The notes under the pieces are model-generated. The model had not been told where the DNA came from and ran no database searches. It saw only the letters and a program-made list of their open reading frames with translations. Below, in pieces: positions 1 to 13,900 of a stretch of 64,000 nucleotides of DNA (within the stretch, counting starts at the first letter, position 1; every line of letters starts with the position of its first letter). The DNA comes from Siphonodentalium dalli (taxonomy: Eukaryota; Mollusca; Scaphopoda; Gadilida; Siphonodentaliidae). The DNA lies in NCBI GenBank assembly GCA_032622095.1, contig CP136063.1, positions 217,267,982 through 217,331,981 of the forward strand. Direction: 5' to 3'. The translations under genes were made by a program, and so were the position numbers.

Positions 1-300
1 TAATCCGAAACATGCCTGTGAATTTTCAAATAAATGCGGGCTGTAGGGTGTGCCAATAGATTAATATTTGAAATCCAAGATGGCTGCAGGTGGCAATGTT
101 TTGTAACAAATTTCGGAAAAAATCCATGGCTCCCATCTAGAGGTCACCCCGAAAATCCATATGAAGTTTGGTGATGATCGGTTGAGAGATGTGACCTGTA
201 GGGTGTGCTAACGGAAATTGTTGATGGACGCACAAATGGACGGACGACAGACACCAACCCATGGCAATAGCTCAAACTTTACAAAATAAAGTTCAGCTAA
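1..300. repeat. Degenerate repeat with TCTAGAGGTCACC monomers
   Basis: Monomers read as: tccaagatggct, then tcccatctagaggtcacc, then tgaagtttggtgatgatcgg, then tgtgacctgtagggtgtgc. Same family as 11403-12366 and 15089-15262. Ends in GGACGGACGAC. No coding frame. Confidence 0.75.
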
Positions 301-525
301 AACTGTCAGAGCGTATTATGAATTTGGATGCACAGTCCATTAGTATTGCATGAGTAATGTTGGCTTATGTAATTTTTTTTCAAACTAAACTTAGGCTTGA
401 AAAATCTAGCACAGAGAGAAAGTTCTCATTCCAAATGCAGAGGTTTATTAAAGAATTGTAGTGTGGACTTCATGTATATGCATTTGAGATATAAATAACT
501 GTAAATTCATGTCATGTTGGTCCCA

Positions 526-925
526 AACCTGAGTTTAGTGTGCCTGTAATTTGCAGAATGAGGTCCCCAGAGGGTTTTTTAGTGATGCTGGGGACCTCAT
601 TCTGCTTAGGCCTCATCTTCTCTGGAAAGTTTCTTTATTATCAAATTTCTTCACATATATATTTCTTTTTTAGTTTAGATTCTCTATGTCCACAAATTGG
701 CAGACGACATATTGCATAATCGAGGTTCCCAATGGGTGTACATTACAATATTCACCATTTGGGAACTACAATCTGAGTCTATGTCTCCCATAAAAAATGA
801 GGCCATGCAGAATGAGGTCCCCAGAGGGTGAATTAAGTGATGCTAGCCTGCTGTGCGGGATAGTGTCACTAAATTCGCCCTCTGGGGACCTCATTCTGCA
901 TATGACAGGCACACTAAACTCCATT
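526..925. mobile_element. GCAGAATGAGGTCCCC palindromic MITE, long form
   Basis: Outer ends GAGTTTAGTGTGCCTGT and ACAGGCACACTAAACTC. The inner arms GCAGAATGAGGTCCCCAGAG pair with their complements around a TAGCCTGC...GCGGGATAG loop. It belongs to the hAT-type family defined at 27130-27383. Confidence 0.75.
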
Positions 926-1742
926 CTTCATTTCTAGGGATGTTGAAATAAGCAGATGGCATACAGTTAAATAAGCTAACGTTTAATTTGTAGTGATGTT
1001 CAGTTAATAAGTTCAACAAATAGCCATGAGGCTGTTTGTTTACTGAAATTATCTGCAAATGAACCAACAAGTTAATAAGATTCATGAGATTTCAGAAATC
1101 AAGGTATGTAATATATAAAAGGTTGTATATAATAGGTTGCTGACCACTTCTCAAATGAAAACCACATAATAAATATCAAGAAATTCTGTTGAGTATTCTT
1201 CATGTTATCATTCCGACAGCCCAAAAATGGCAAATTCAAAGTCGAAAAGGACCCCAATCATTTTCAAATTGAGCTGCATTTTCTCAAATGTGAACCACTT
1301 ACCAAATATCAAGAAATTATGTTGAATATTGCTCAAGTTATACAATCCAGAATAGCTTACATGTGGAACTGTTATTCTAGTTTATTTCACATAAATCACA
1401 ACAAAATCAATCATACTATTTTAATATGTTATTTTGTTTATTATATTGCAATTATTCTACCCGTCAGGACATCCTGATTGACAATTAAAATCTATTCTAT
1501 GCTATGCTATGAACAACCACAAAATTGGAATAAGGGGCATAACTCCATGAAAAAAATCATTCAAATTCTAAAAAATCAATTACATACCATATCCCATAGA
1601 ATTATGATTAATATTGTCAAAGTTATGATCCGGACAACTCGGATCGACAGAGGGACACACGCCTCCACAGAAACAAAGACAGACATGCTGAATATAATAA
1701 TCCTCCGAAGAAATATCGGAGACAATAAACACAGTTGGGTAC

Positions 1743-1960
1743 CTTTAGTGCTCTTCATCTTGATACCGTCGCACAAGTCAAACAATTTGAGTTCATTTTC
1801 CAGCACCGGATTAACACGAACAAAGTTTGGAACAAACATAATAGTGTTAACATTGTGGTTAGCTAGCTGCCGAGCACAGTTTACGCCTTCAGCACCTTGT
1901 TGATGAGGTCCGCATAGAACTACGACTGTCGGCTTCTGGTGGTTATTACCAGGATTCAAC
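1743..1960 (-). CDS. EDC3: EDC3 coding exon 5: YjeF_N continued
   Basis: Acceptor TTTCAG before 1960. Encodes RLNPGNNHQKPTVVVLCGPH and then the conserved ARQLANHNVNTIMFVPNFV stretch of YjeF_N. The donor is placed at GTACCC from 1742, a non-ideal consensus, because the family continues with an acidic residue and LP after this point and phase 1 allows that. I found no further exon between 1 and 1742. Confidence 0.88.
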
Positions 1961-4900
1961 CTGAAATCAAAGAAAATATGGGAATTTTTGTTTCAGCTGC
2001 CAGGAAATTTTACGCATCATCAGTTTTATTAGTGGATGAAGGGGTGAACTATGTATTAATTTCACTGGGGAAATCACTCAACTACACTTAAAAATCACCA
2101 AGCTTAATTAATCCTTCCTTTACTAAATACTCATTGATGATTAGCTCCATTAACCCTTTACCCAACAGAAGGGCCCTGTGCCAATGCATTCTCTTATATA
2201 TGCGAGTCGACCATAGGTCGCCTCGCATATATAAGAGAATGCATTGGCTTAACACATTAAAAATTATAAAATTGTTAAAGAATGTAAGAAAAAATGGTAA
2301 AAAGTGTTAAAAAAAGATTTGTTATGGTCGACTCGCATATATAAGAGAATGCATTGGCACAGGGCATAACTGTAACCATCACAATGTGGTCAATGAGCCG
2401 GTTCCAATGATATCCATATTTGTATGGTTCTATTGAGACAGACCGAAGATATTTTAGGCTGTTGAAGCTTTATTTGGCCGGTTTTGGCCGGTTTGTTGGG
2501 TAAAGGGTTAAGAAATGATCAGATAATATGTTCAACAAACGCTTGTTGAACATATTCCCCCCCCACCAAATAAATAGTCTCCTTCTGTACTTTTTAAAAG
2601 AATAAAGTTTAGTAGTGTTTGTACATCGCACCAGGTCCAGTCAACAGGCTATTTTATCATCTATCGTCTGATTATTTTCCCTCAAAAACACTCCAGATGA
2701 GTAGTAGACCATTGCAATTATATACTAACTGGGAGAATCCATTTATTATAGAAAGGTTTAACAACTGACTAACATACCGAGAGACATGAATCAGGTTACC
2801 ATTCCTTTGCATGAATCACAATTCCGCACATATTGGAAATAGAACCAGCTTCACATGGAATGCTTGAATGGCTTAATTCATCTTACTCACTGAGCCTAGA
2901 AGAGCCTCTAATAAAATGGTGGTATTCACACTTAAGGCCACACAATGTCAATTTCCCGCTTCTCAGGTCCGAGCGCATGGTCCCGAAACCCTACGCATGC
3001 AACCTTTTTATTTGCGTATAATCGGTACAAATAATTACAGCACGTTTATACAAACTTACTCAAAACTGTGATCGAACATACCTGTATCCAGATTAAAATT
3101 TATTATTGATAAATGACCCTCAAGATGAATTGCGTCCGTAAAATCATTAAAATATGTGACAATGATAATTTATTGGGTGAAGTAAATCATATGGAGTCTA
3201 TCACCTAACTTTTGTGGACATTTGTTTGGGTAATAATGGCCATGGGCAAATGGTATTAATCCCAGAAATACAAAATTTAATCAAAAACGGCGCGCTCACA
3301 TACTTTTCAGAAATTTTTGGCCTGAGAAATGGGAAATTGAATTTCTACGGCCTGAAGAGGGCATGCACATATAATCTAGACCATACAGGAATAATTATAT
3401 GGAGTCCTCACAATTAAGATAAAACTTGATAAAAGCGGACATTGAAATTTTGCGACAACCATGTGCCAATGCATTCTCTTATACATTGGCCTAACAATAT
3501 TTACCTTGACCTTGTAAACCAGTGCACTCTCTTATATATGCGAGGCTCCCTGTGGCAACCTTGAATATATAAGAGAATTCACTGGCACAAGATCTTTAAT
3601 GCTGCACCGGAGCAGCTCCCGTCATGAAAGAGTTAACAACCAATTACTTGGTGTGATTCACCATAATGAATATATCCTTTTCAATAACTAAACCGAGAGA
3701 TAAATGAATGTCTTGATTAATAATCCAATCCAAACTGCTAAAGCCTTATGCCTAATAAAATAGGCATGTTTCCTAACATGCTGAAAATTTAATAGGTCGG
3801 AGGTCCGAAAGAAATTTTATTAGAAACTTTTTATTTCTGCTGTCAAATTGTGAATCTCCAGACTCATTATTTAGTTCCAGTGATAATTTTGAGATGAATA
3901 ATATAGTTTTTCTTTGATGTTACCAGGATACAGCTTTTATTTACAATATTTGTTATTGTTGTTAAGGGGTCAAAGTTATATCATACGGCTGTATACCTGT
4001 GGAAATTAATTCCACTTGACCCTTCAATGACTGGAGCTGCCTGAAATTTTGCAAAAACCCTGTGCCAATGCATTCTCTTATATATGCGAGTCTCCCATAG
4101 GGAGCCTCGCATATATAAGAGAATACATTGGCCTAACAATATTTATCTTGACTTTGTAAGCCAGTGCATTAATCGCATATATCCGAGGCTCCCTATGGCA
4201 GACTCTCATATAAAAGAGAATGCCCTGGCACATGATCTTTAATGCTGCACCAGCGCAGCTCCCGTCATGAAAAGGTTAAAGTCTCTACAGATGGGAGTCA
4301 CAAGCAATGCGAGTGGTGTGTTTTCTGCATTGTTGGCATAAAAATATGAAGTGTATTGTCGCTGAACTACCCTAAACATTTTCATGACTGGAGCTTCCTG
4401 AAATTTTGCGAAAACCCTGTGCCAATGAATTCTTTTATGTATGCGAGTCTCCCACAGGGAGCCTCACATATATAAAAGAATACATTGGACCAACAATAAT
4501 TACCTTGACCTTGTAATACAATGTATTCTCTTATTTATATGCGAGGCTCCCTATGGGAGACTCGCATAAAAAGTGAATACATTGGTACAGGGTTTTTGCA
4601 TGTCAATTAATTGCCAGAATCTCTTGTCACTCTCTCCATAATCGTAAATGACGGAAACTTCTGCGTAAGCACACGACGTCCAGTTACAGCATGGTCTTAT
4701 TTCTTGTGTTAAGTCATCGTGATACTCTCAATACTAGCCACGTGAGTGACAAAATAAATTGTAAATGACTTTTCCGCTTACTATCCTATCTGCAAACAAG
4801 ACAGTCAAAGACTGTGGGGTCGCTCACCAGACTGCAAAGACTGATAAGACTGGGACTCTGGGAGACCACAACAGCCAGAACTTTTCATAATCACTTTAAA

Positions 4901-7900
4901 AGAATTAGATCTAAACAGGATATGTGGCTAGAGAGGCTTCATGTATGTAGATCAGTGAATATCTACCTTTAAATTACCAACTGTACACTACTGATCACCC
5001 CCCTCCTCCAGCTTAACATGGCCCTGACCGACCGGGCTCCAGACTCCCAAGTCTTAGGTTGGAATTTCACAACCGACATCTCAAACTTTCTCAATTGTTG
5101 GAAATTTCCAATCTCTAAAACCATTTAGACATGTTTAAAGCCCAATCATCCATGGACCCAAAAACACTATATGTATGTCAGATTAATCAGTCAGGTAGTT
5201 CCAAGATAGATGTTTTAATGAATTTTGTATTTTAATGATTTTATTAGACACAAAAGTCTTAAGTCCCCATAGCCCCGTCATTTCTTAACGGGTTGACCTC
5301 ATGTTAACAAATCTGAATCTCAGTCACTAAAGGATCCTCCATACTATATGTAAGCTAAATAGTCCAACCTCTCTTGAGAAGACATTTTAAGTATTACTTA
5401 TGTCCCTGGTCCCACCCTATTTAACCTGGTGACCCCATCTGAATATATTTGAATCCCAGACACCAAAGAACCCTTCATACTAAATATCAGTAAAATAAAC
5501 CTGATGGTCCGTGTGAAGGAAGCATATTAAGAGGAAAACTGTCCTTTGCTTGGCCCCTATTTGACCAGATGACCCCATTTGAACAAATCTGAACTACAGT
5601 CACCAAAGGACCCTTCATGCCAAATATGAACACATTCAACCTGATGGTACATGAGAAGTCGTTTTTAAGAATTACTATGGAGGGCAAGAGTTATGGCCCT
5701 GGCTTCACAACCATTTGACAGAGTGACCTCATTTGAACAAATCTGAATGCGAGTCACCTATGGAACATCCACACCAAATATGAACCCATTCAGTCTTTTG
5801 ATCTAGAGAAGATATTCAAAGAATTGTTGACAGATGGATGGACGGACAGACAGATGAACAGGTGACAGATGAGAAGTAAATGACTATAGCTTCGTCTCAG
5901 GTGAGCTTCAAAATAACCTTTCATAATTTTCATTGAACAAATCTGTCAATCACCCCCCCCCCCCCAACACTGTGGGGACATCCCTGGGAGAATATGACAT
6001 ACATGATTTATTTGAATGCCTGACTACATTAGCTTAACAAAATTCCCATGACCTTGAAAGCCACTATCAGCCAGTAGTATGTCTTGAGGAGAGGTGTTGA
6101 CATTTAGATAATTAGGTTTTAACAACTGCACAAACAGCTTTGCATTACTCCTACAGCTGTGATCAAAACAAGGATTTTAATGGGGTGAACTAGGCAGAAA
6201 TAATATGGTATGGCACAGCGTGGTGTGGCAGGGACAGGAGGTGGGGTGGGCGAGGGTGGGTGGGGTACCTGTGATGTGTCTAAAAAAAATCAAAGGTCAA
6301 AAGTTATGTAGAGTTATGTCCCTGGCTCTGCCCCTATTTGACCCAGTGACCCCATTTGAACAAATCTGAACCCCAGTCACCCAAGGTCCCTCCGTACCAA
6401 ATATAAGCTAAATCGGCCCAATATTTTTTTAGAAGAAGTCATTCTAAGAATTACTATGAGTTATGGCCCTTGTTTCTCAACTAATTGACCGGGTGACCTC
6501 ATTTGAACAAATCTGAACACCAGTCACCCAAGGACCCTCCATACCAAATATTAGCTAAATCGGCCCAATGGTTCTGGACAAGAAGTCGTTGTAAGAATTA
6601 CTATGGAGGAATAGAGTTATGGCCCTGGTTTCGCAACTATTTGACCCAGTGACCTCATTTGAACAAATCTGAATGAGAGTCACCTAGGGAACATCCACAC
6701 CAAATATGAACCAATTCGGTCTTACGGTTCCAGAGGAGAAGATGTTCAAAGAATTGTTGACGTATGGATGGACGGTATGATGGATGGACGGACGGACAGA
6801 CGACGGACAAGGAGTGATGACTATAGCTCCACCAGAGACTCTGTCTCAGGTGAGCTAATGACTTTAGATATGTCAGTAATCATACCTATGAACGCCTCCC
6901 AGAAGCTGTAAGACCATCTCACTCGCTGATCGACCAACAATCTCAATCTGTCGTTCCTGAGAGAATCCAGACGTCTCAGCTAGACCAAATAACTTTTCCC
7001 TGAGATCGTAGGAAATACTGGGAATGGCAAGGCCACTGTCTATAAAAAGAAATGTCACATGATGAATGAACCTAAGGCCACTGTCTATAAAAAGAAACGT
7101 CACATGATGAATGAACGTAAGGCCACTGTCTATAAAAAGAAATGTCACATGATGAATGAATATAAGGCCACTGTCTATAAAAAGAAACATCACATGATGA
7201 ATGAATGTAAGGCCACTGTCTATAAAAAGAAATGTCACATGATGAATGAATATAAGGCCACTGTCTATAAAAAGAAATGTCACATGATGAATGAATGTAA
7301 GGCCACTGTCTATAAAAAGAAATGTCACATGATGAATGAATATAAGGCCACTGTCAATAAAAAGAAACGTCACATGATGAATGAATGTAAGGTCACTGTC
7401 TATAAAAAAGAAACGTCACATGATGAATGAATGTAAGGTCACCAGGGCCTGGAACCTACGTCACCGGAAGGGTAACCCTACATCAAAATAACTGTAAATA
7501 AAGTTCGACTCGCTACTTCGACATCGTTTTTTAAATAAATACAATCGACTTCGATGTAGTATTATAAGCAAAGGAGCTATGCCACCTGCAAATCTCGACA
7601 AATACAGAAACCGAAAATCGGAAAGAATTGCTTATAATGAGAATTTCGCGTTCGCAATTCAAAATCGCGTCCGATTTCCTATTTTCGTGCAGGTGTTAAC
7701 GCCAACATTTCATGTTCTCCGCGCCCTAAACTCATTTTAAAACCGTATACACTGAGTTTCGGGATATTATAAATGCTAAAATTTGAATCAATAACAAAAA
7801 ATTAACTTTCCCGTGGTTTGTTTGTAAATTTCTTAAGACACAAAGAATTTTTATGAATTTGTCTATTAATGGTAACGCCCACATCGCATTAACGCTCACA

Positions 7901-10900
7901 TAATATTGGCCTGTTTGCACTCACAATTGAGTCACCATCCATATAATCCGGTAGATGAACTATTAACGATCGTGTTCACATATACACACTCAGTTAAATG
8001 CGTTACTATACACAAATGGCTGTTATAGAGATGCCAATATACTATTTGATAATACTATATATAAAGACGAGCATAAATTCATGGCATAATCATTGTTTTT
8101 ACGTTCTCGTTGTATATTCGTTAGTTTAATTAAGTGTATGTCTTGTCATTCGTTCTTTTATTCCATATTCATTGTAGTATTACTTTGTTATTCCATTCTA
8201 TTTCCGTTGGTTAAATCCATGTTAATTTGTTCATATTTCCAGTTTCGTCTGATAGTTGTCGTTAAAACATTATCATGCAATGAAGATTTTTTAAAATTAT
8301 ATTCTATTACTAACATTCATTGTTTACCCATGTTTATTGATACCCCTTTAATCATAATTGGTTTTCATAGCTTTACTACCTTATATATAATGGTATTGTC
8401 TAAGGTAAATATATCGCGACCTGATTTCCAGGTTCTCCTAAGTCCATTTTTTATATTTTAAGTTTGAATCTCCGATGCGGGTCAACTATTAAGACTATGG
8501 ATATACTTCTAACAATATCCGATTGGAAAATCATTCCTTTAATAGAATAAATCGGCATCACAAATCGTAAATTTAATGTAATCATGTTTTTGTGAAGAAT
8601 ACTGCAGGTTGGGTGCATATTTTGGTACTTTGGTACATAGGACACCATTGAACTGAAATTTATTAGAATGGCCACCTTGTTCTATGCGGCGGAAATATTA
8701 GGATATATAATTATTACTTACAACAAACAAAGTAATCTCACAGGTCTGAATCTTAACAGGACATCTTGGAATTCAGAGAGAATATGACATATAACTGTTC
8801 TATGTAGGCTAACCCAAATGATATTCTATGATGCAATTTTTCATTTCAAATAATGTATTGTCTAACTTTGGTATGTGTGTCGGAATTTGGTCAACTAGAG
8901 CATTGAGATGACACCACATCACCCCCCTCCCATATAAACCTGAAACCGACTAACTTGACACTAGCTATGAAACGGAGGCCACTGTAGTAGTCTAGTCATT
9001 TAGACTTGATTTTGGAGAGAACCTAGAACAAATAGGTAATAAGCTCTTTTTGAAAGCACTTTGGGGGAAATTTTCTACAGCTCTTTGAACTAGGGGCATC
9101 ATATTTATGGCTTTAGAAAAAATTGGAATCTTGTTAGTAAACAAATCTGCCGACTACAAAAGCTGCTTCGAGTTCCCTGACTGCTAAATATGATCACACA
9201 ATAACATATCCTAAATTTGATGCGTTTCATGTAGGGGAAATCGTTATATTTAGGTAAATAAATGCAAAAAAAAACATGCAAGAAAATTATGAAAATTGGA
9301 ATTTTAGTCCGGGAACAAGGTCGGTCAACGTGCATCCCCCAGGATTACATTTGATTCATATTTGTTTTGTTCGTTAGGATGTTTGCTCAAACTATTTCAA
9401 ATTTAAAAGGTTTCCGTATGTAACAGGTACTATGGTGGCCAAGCTAGAGAGCAGTGTTTGCATAGTCGGTGGCCAATGGCCAATCTTTTTTCAAAATTGG
9501 CTAATAAAATTTCATTTGGTCAAACTTTTTTCACCCCAAATGGAGACGGAAAGCATGGAGACGGAAAGCTAATTCAAAAGATCTGAATAGATTGACAATC
9601 CCAATGATGTTAGGCGACGAAAGGATTTCTTACTTCGGAAATATCGTACCATGAAAACATAATTTATTTTGTAACGGGAGCGTTGATTGAATGGTGACGA
9701 TGAACAGACCAGTCATTTCAAATAATATTTGGTTTAAAACACTAATCATCAAAACGCTTAATCTGTACACTGGTAATGTAATATTTTGTTGATCAGGCAG
9801 GCTGTAAGATAAAATTCCAAAATGCATTGTCCGATAATTGTATGTACAGACTACCAGTACTTAACTCAATGGTTACGTAATGTGTCATAAATTGCCTCTC
9901 GTCTAACAACAACCTGGCTTCACATAAAAAAGGTGTGAATACAATAGATATTCAACTACTGTACATGAGAGTGCGACTTTTAATTAAAAGTTTTTTCTTT
10001 TAAAGGTACGGTTGGCCTTGGCGGTGGGTATCCTGTGAAAATATTTCCACCCGTCAAAAACCGCCACAAACAGAAAGAACATCAAAATGTAGACAGACTT
10101 TGTCCGTATATAAATAAGAAATATCGCATAAACAGGATGTTATTCTCATATGTTTAACCATTGTTATGTAAACAAAAGCATAACAAAGTTACTTTTCTGG
10201 TGTTTGTTTATATTATGCTGGTAAACATAAAGAGCGTTCTTTGTTGGTGAATTCCTGATATGGAACTAATAAAGAGCGTTTATGCCATTTGTGTGTGATT
10301 AGCCAGTAGCATTGTGCTGTCCTCTGTAACCCAATCAGGATCTTGCTTAGGTAAAATATAGTAGGTATTTATGATAACATGCTGTTTACGCGATGGTCAT
10401 GGTATATATGAACGAAACTGTATGCGTTTTAATGTTTTTCTGTTTACGGTATTTGGAACAAATATGAATATTTTCGACAATTAAGGCCTCAGGTGCCTTT
10501 AATTTCAGAAACATTTGAATTTGAAACAAAAATTTAATAATACAACTTAAAGCTCCTTCCTGGTTCAACGCAAGCAGTGGCGATATTGCGATTTATTCAT
10601 TTATCAAACGTTGGTTTATTTTAGCCTATAATTATATATGATGCATCAACCAGAATGACATTTTTTCTTATTCCCTATAATAATATTGATATATAAAGGT
10701 CATATAATTACTTATTATTTTATTCATTTATGTCTTGTGATAGTAATTCCGTGAAAAACGTATTAATTAGCTTGCCACAAGTGAAGCAGTCTACTTTTGA
10801 GCCGATGTATACCGATTCGCCTCGGCAATATTCGGGGGATCTTAGCAAGGGAAGAATTATACTCTTGCGCTTCCATAATTTCCATTAACGGCGAAGGCAT

Positions 10901-13900
10901 ATACACTACTCACTAGTCCTAAAACTAATTGTGATATTCGGCAAGTGAAAGAAAGAATTCAGCCAAATTGCCGATTTTGGAATCAAATGTTGATTATATG
11001 TAGGCGTTACCATTTATGTCACAATTCCAGTTTTAAAAGCCAATGTAGGCGTTACCATTTCAAAACTCGGAAACATGCCTCGAAAATTGGTGACGGAAAC
11101 CACCTGAACGCGATAATCTTTACAACCGTTACATATATATCTCGGTATAGATGACTGTGAGCTAGCAAACAATGTTTTACAGCTCATAAGCAATGATTTT
11201 GTTAGTGGTTTATGTACATAGTTTGCAAAAACGATAAATAGTCACTTCGAGTCGCACCGAGCAGCCGCCATTTTTCGGTGAAAAACTTTGTTTTATGACG
11301 TAGGTTCCAGGCCCTGGTCACTGTCTATAAAAAGAAACAGCACATGATAAATGAATGTAAGGCCACTGTCTATAAATAGAAACGGCACATGATAAATGAA
11401 TGTAATCTTCGGGGTGACCTCTAGATTTTGAGCTATCAAATTTTTCCAAATTTCGCCAAACAAATAGTCAACAGCAGCCATCATGGAATTCACATTTGAA
11501 TCCATCGACACACCCTGCAGCCCACATTTATTTGAGAAATGTTTTGAAAATTTATAAGCATGTTTAGGATTACTTCTGGATGAAAGATATTGAATTTGAA
11601 AGATATTTTATCAAAAACATGGCCGTCGGCAGCCGTCATGAATTTTACTCTTTGCTTGACTAAATCCAATGGCACACCCTACAATTGAATGTTGGTTGTA
11701 GGGCATGTGCAAAGTTTAAATGTCTAAGTAATAGTATATGCCAACAGGAAGAGATATAAATAAAGTAAAATCCAAGAAGGCTGCTTGTGGCCATGTTTTA
11801 AATGAAATTCGGAAAAATTTGATGGCTCCCATCTAGAGGTCACCCAAAAGATCCATGTAAAGTTTTGTGTTGATTGGATGAGGGATGTGATATGTAGGGT
11901 GTGTCATGCAAAGAGTAAAATCCAAGATGGCTGACAGCGGCCATGTTTTTAATCTAAAATTACTCAAATTTGATAGCTCCCATCTAGAGGTGATCTCAAT
12001 TTCTCAAACATGCCAGTAAATTTTCAAAACAATTCTCCAATAAATGTGGGCTGCAGGGTGTGTCAATGGATTGGATTCAAATTTGAAATCCAAGATGACT
12101 GCTGACAGCCATGTTTTTTAACGAATTTCGGCCAAAATAAGAGGATCTCATCTAGAGGTCACCAAAAAATTCATATGAAGTTTGGTGACGATCGGATGAG
12201 AGATGTGACCTGCAGGGTGTGCAAACGAAAATTGTTGATGGATGCATGGACGCACAGATGCAGTGTTGGACAATGGATGCCAACCCATGGCAATAGTTCA
12301 AACTCAAGATAATAAATGTGGGCTGCAGGGTGTGCCGATGGATTGAAATGTGAATTCCAAGATGGCTGCTTGGCAATATAAATGTTGGGTCCAAAATTTT
12401 CTTTAAATCTGAAAAATTGACATTTTGGGAAACTTTTTACACAAAAAAATAATGTCTGTCTAGCAGGGAATTCGCCTTTAAATCTTATGTTTTCGTAACT
12501 AGTGTCAGAACCGCATAAAAAAATACTGTCATATTTTAGACCACACCAAAAAATTCAAACTTCACTACAAAGGGTTAATTCCTGATCCAATGGTTATTAT
12601 ACCTTTGGGAAATCACAGGGAAGAGGTGTGATGATTTTTTTATGTGAAAAGCACACAAGGCTATTGACCAATCAGGGTCCAGTGTCTATTTTATTCTCTC
12701 CTATATATTCCTCCAGCATCCGCTAGATGTCACTCCGAACCCTATTTACACCAGTGTAACCTAAAGCGATAGCCCGCTTTTTCACAGAATAATTGTAACT
12801 CCCTACATTTCTTCAGAATTACCCATCAATGAAAACAAGAGCTACGCTGGGCGTGCAATATACGCCCTCTCTTGGGTCGGCGGAAACTGGTAAAAAAGGG
12901 GCATAACTCTGGTAAAAATTGGCGGACGGAAATCAAATTTGAACTTGACCTGTGTTTTGATGGGAGAAAGTAATATACCAAATTATCATTGAATCCGATA
13001 AGCTCTAGTAAAGTTATCATCCGGACAACAAATTTCAGGGATTTTCTAAGTCAAATTACGTCAAATAAGGGGCATAACTCCGGTGAAAATTGGCGGACGG
13101 AACCCAAATTCGAACTTGAGCTGTCTTTTCTCCTAATAAACCCACGTACCAAATTTGATTGAAATCGGTTCACTCTAACTAAAGTTATCATCTGGACAAC
13201 AAATTTCAAGGATTTTCTAAGTCAAATTACGTCAAAAAAGGGGCCATAACTCTCGCAAAAATTATCGGATTAAAACGAAATTCGGACTTGAGCTGTATTT
13301 TGATATATGTAATCCACAAAAAAACGGGTTTTGCGTATAAACATTCCAAAATCGAGTTATCATCCGGAAACCAAAAAACATAAGGAAAACTGAATTTTCT
13401 GAGTCGAAAAAGGGGCATAACTCTGCCAAAAATGGTCGGACAGAACCCAAGTTCGAACTTGACCTGTGTTTTGGTGGGAGAAAGTAATATACCAAATTTG
13501 GATTCATTCCGATAAACTATACTAAAGTTATCATCCGGACAACAAATTTCAAGGATTTTCTAAGTCAAAAAACGTTAAATAAGGGGCATAACTCCGGTGA
13601 AAATTGGCGGGCGGAACCCAAATTCGAATTTTTGAACTTACTTTTCGGCTAATAAAACCACATACCAAATTTTACTAATTTTGGTTCTCTCTAACTAAAG
13701 TTATCATCCGGACAACAGGTTAACGGACGGACGGACGCCCGCCCGGACGCCCGGACGCCCGGACGGACAGACCAATACTATAATACGGCCTTTTTTTCAA
13801 AAGGGCGTATAAAAATGTGTTCAAAAACAATATCACTTCTGTGGTTCTTTATTTATCACACACAATTTTAACCCCACCCCATTTAACAAATTATTCATCA

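Larger units (their letters stand above)
7443..11316. mobile_element. 3.9-kb DNA transposon with 21-bp TIRs and 5-bp target duplication
   Basis: The left end starts CAGGGCCTGGAACCTACGTC and the right end is its exact reverse complement over 21 bases. GTCAC flanks both sides (7438-7442 and 11317-11321), and removing the element rejoins a 45-bp array unit. CAGGG termini with a 5-bp duplication suggest a hAT-like (5-bp subgroup) element, but this is inference. I see no transposase frame. Inside are a fragment of another hAT-like repeat (about 9455-9970) and a TTAA-type MITE (10004-10498). Confidence 0.85.

Noticed and set aside
1576-1742. Continuation of EDC3 past 1743 in the open frame
   Set aside because: After position 1743 the reading loses all similarity to YjeF_N, and a usable donor lies at the change.
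7059-7430. Plus-strand repeat protein (MMNEYKATVYKKKCH units)
   Set aside because: It is the antisense reading of the 45-bp array and has no other support.
7031-7442. CRISPR-like repeat array
   Set aside because: Units are contiguous with no unique spacers, the DNA is eukaryotic, and the unit is explained by a duplicated splice site.
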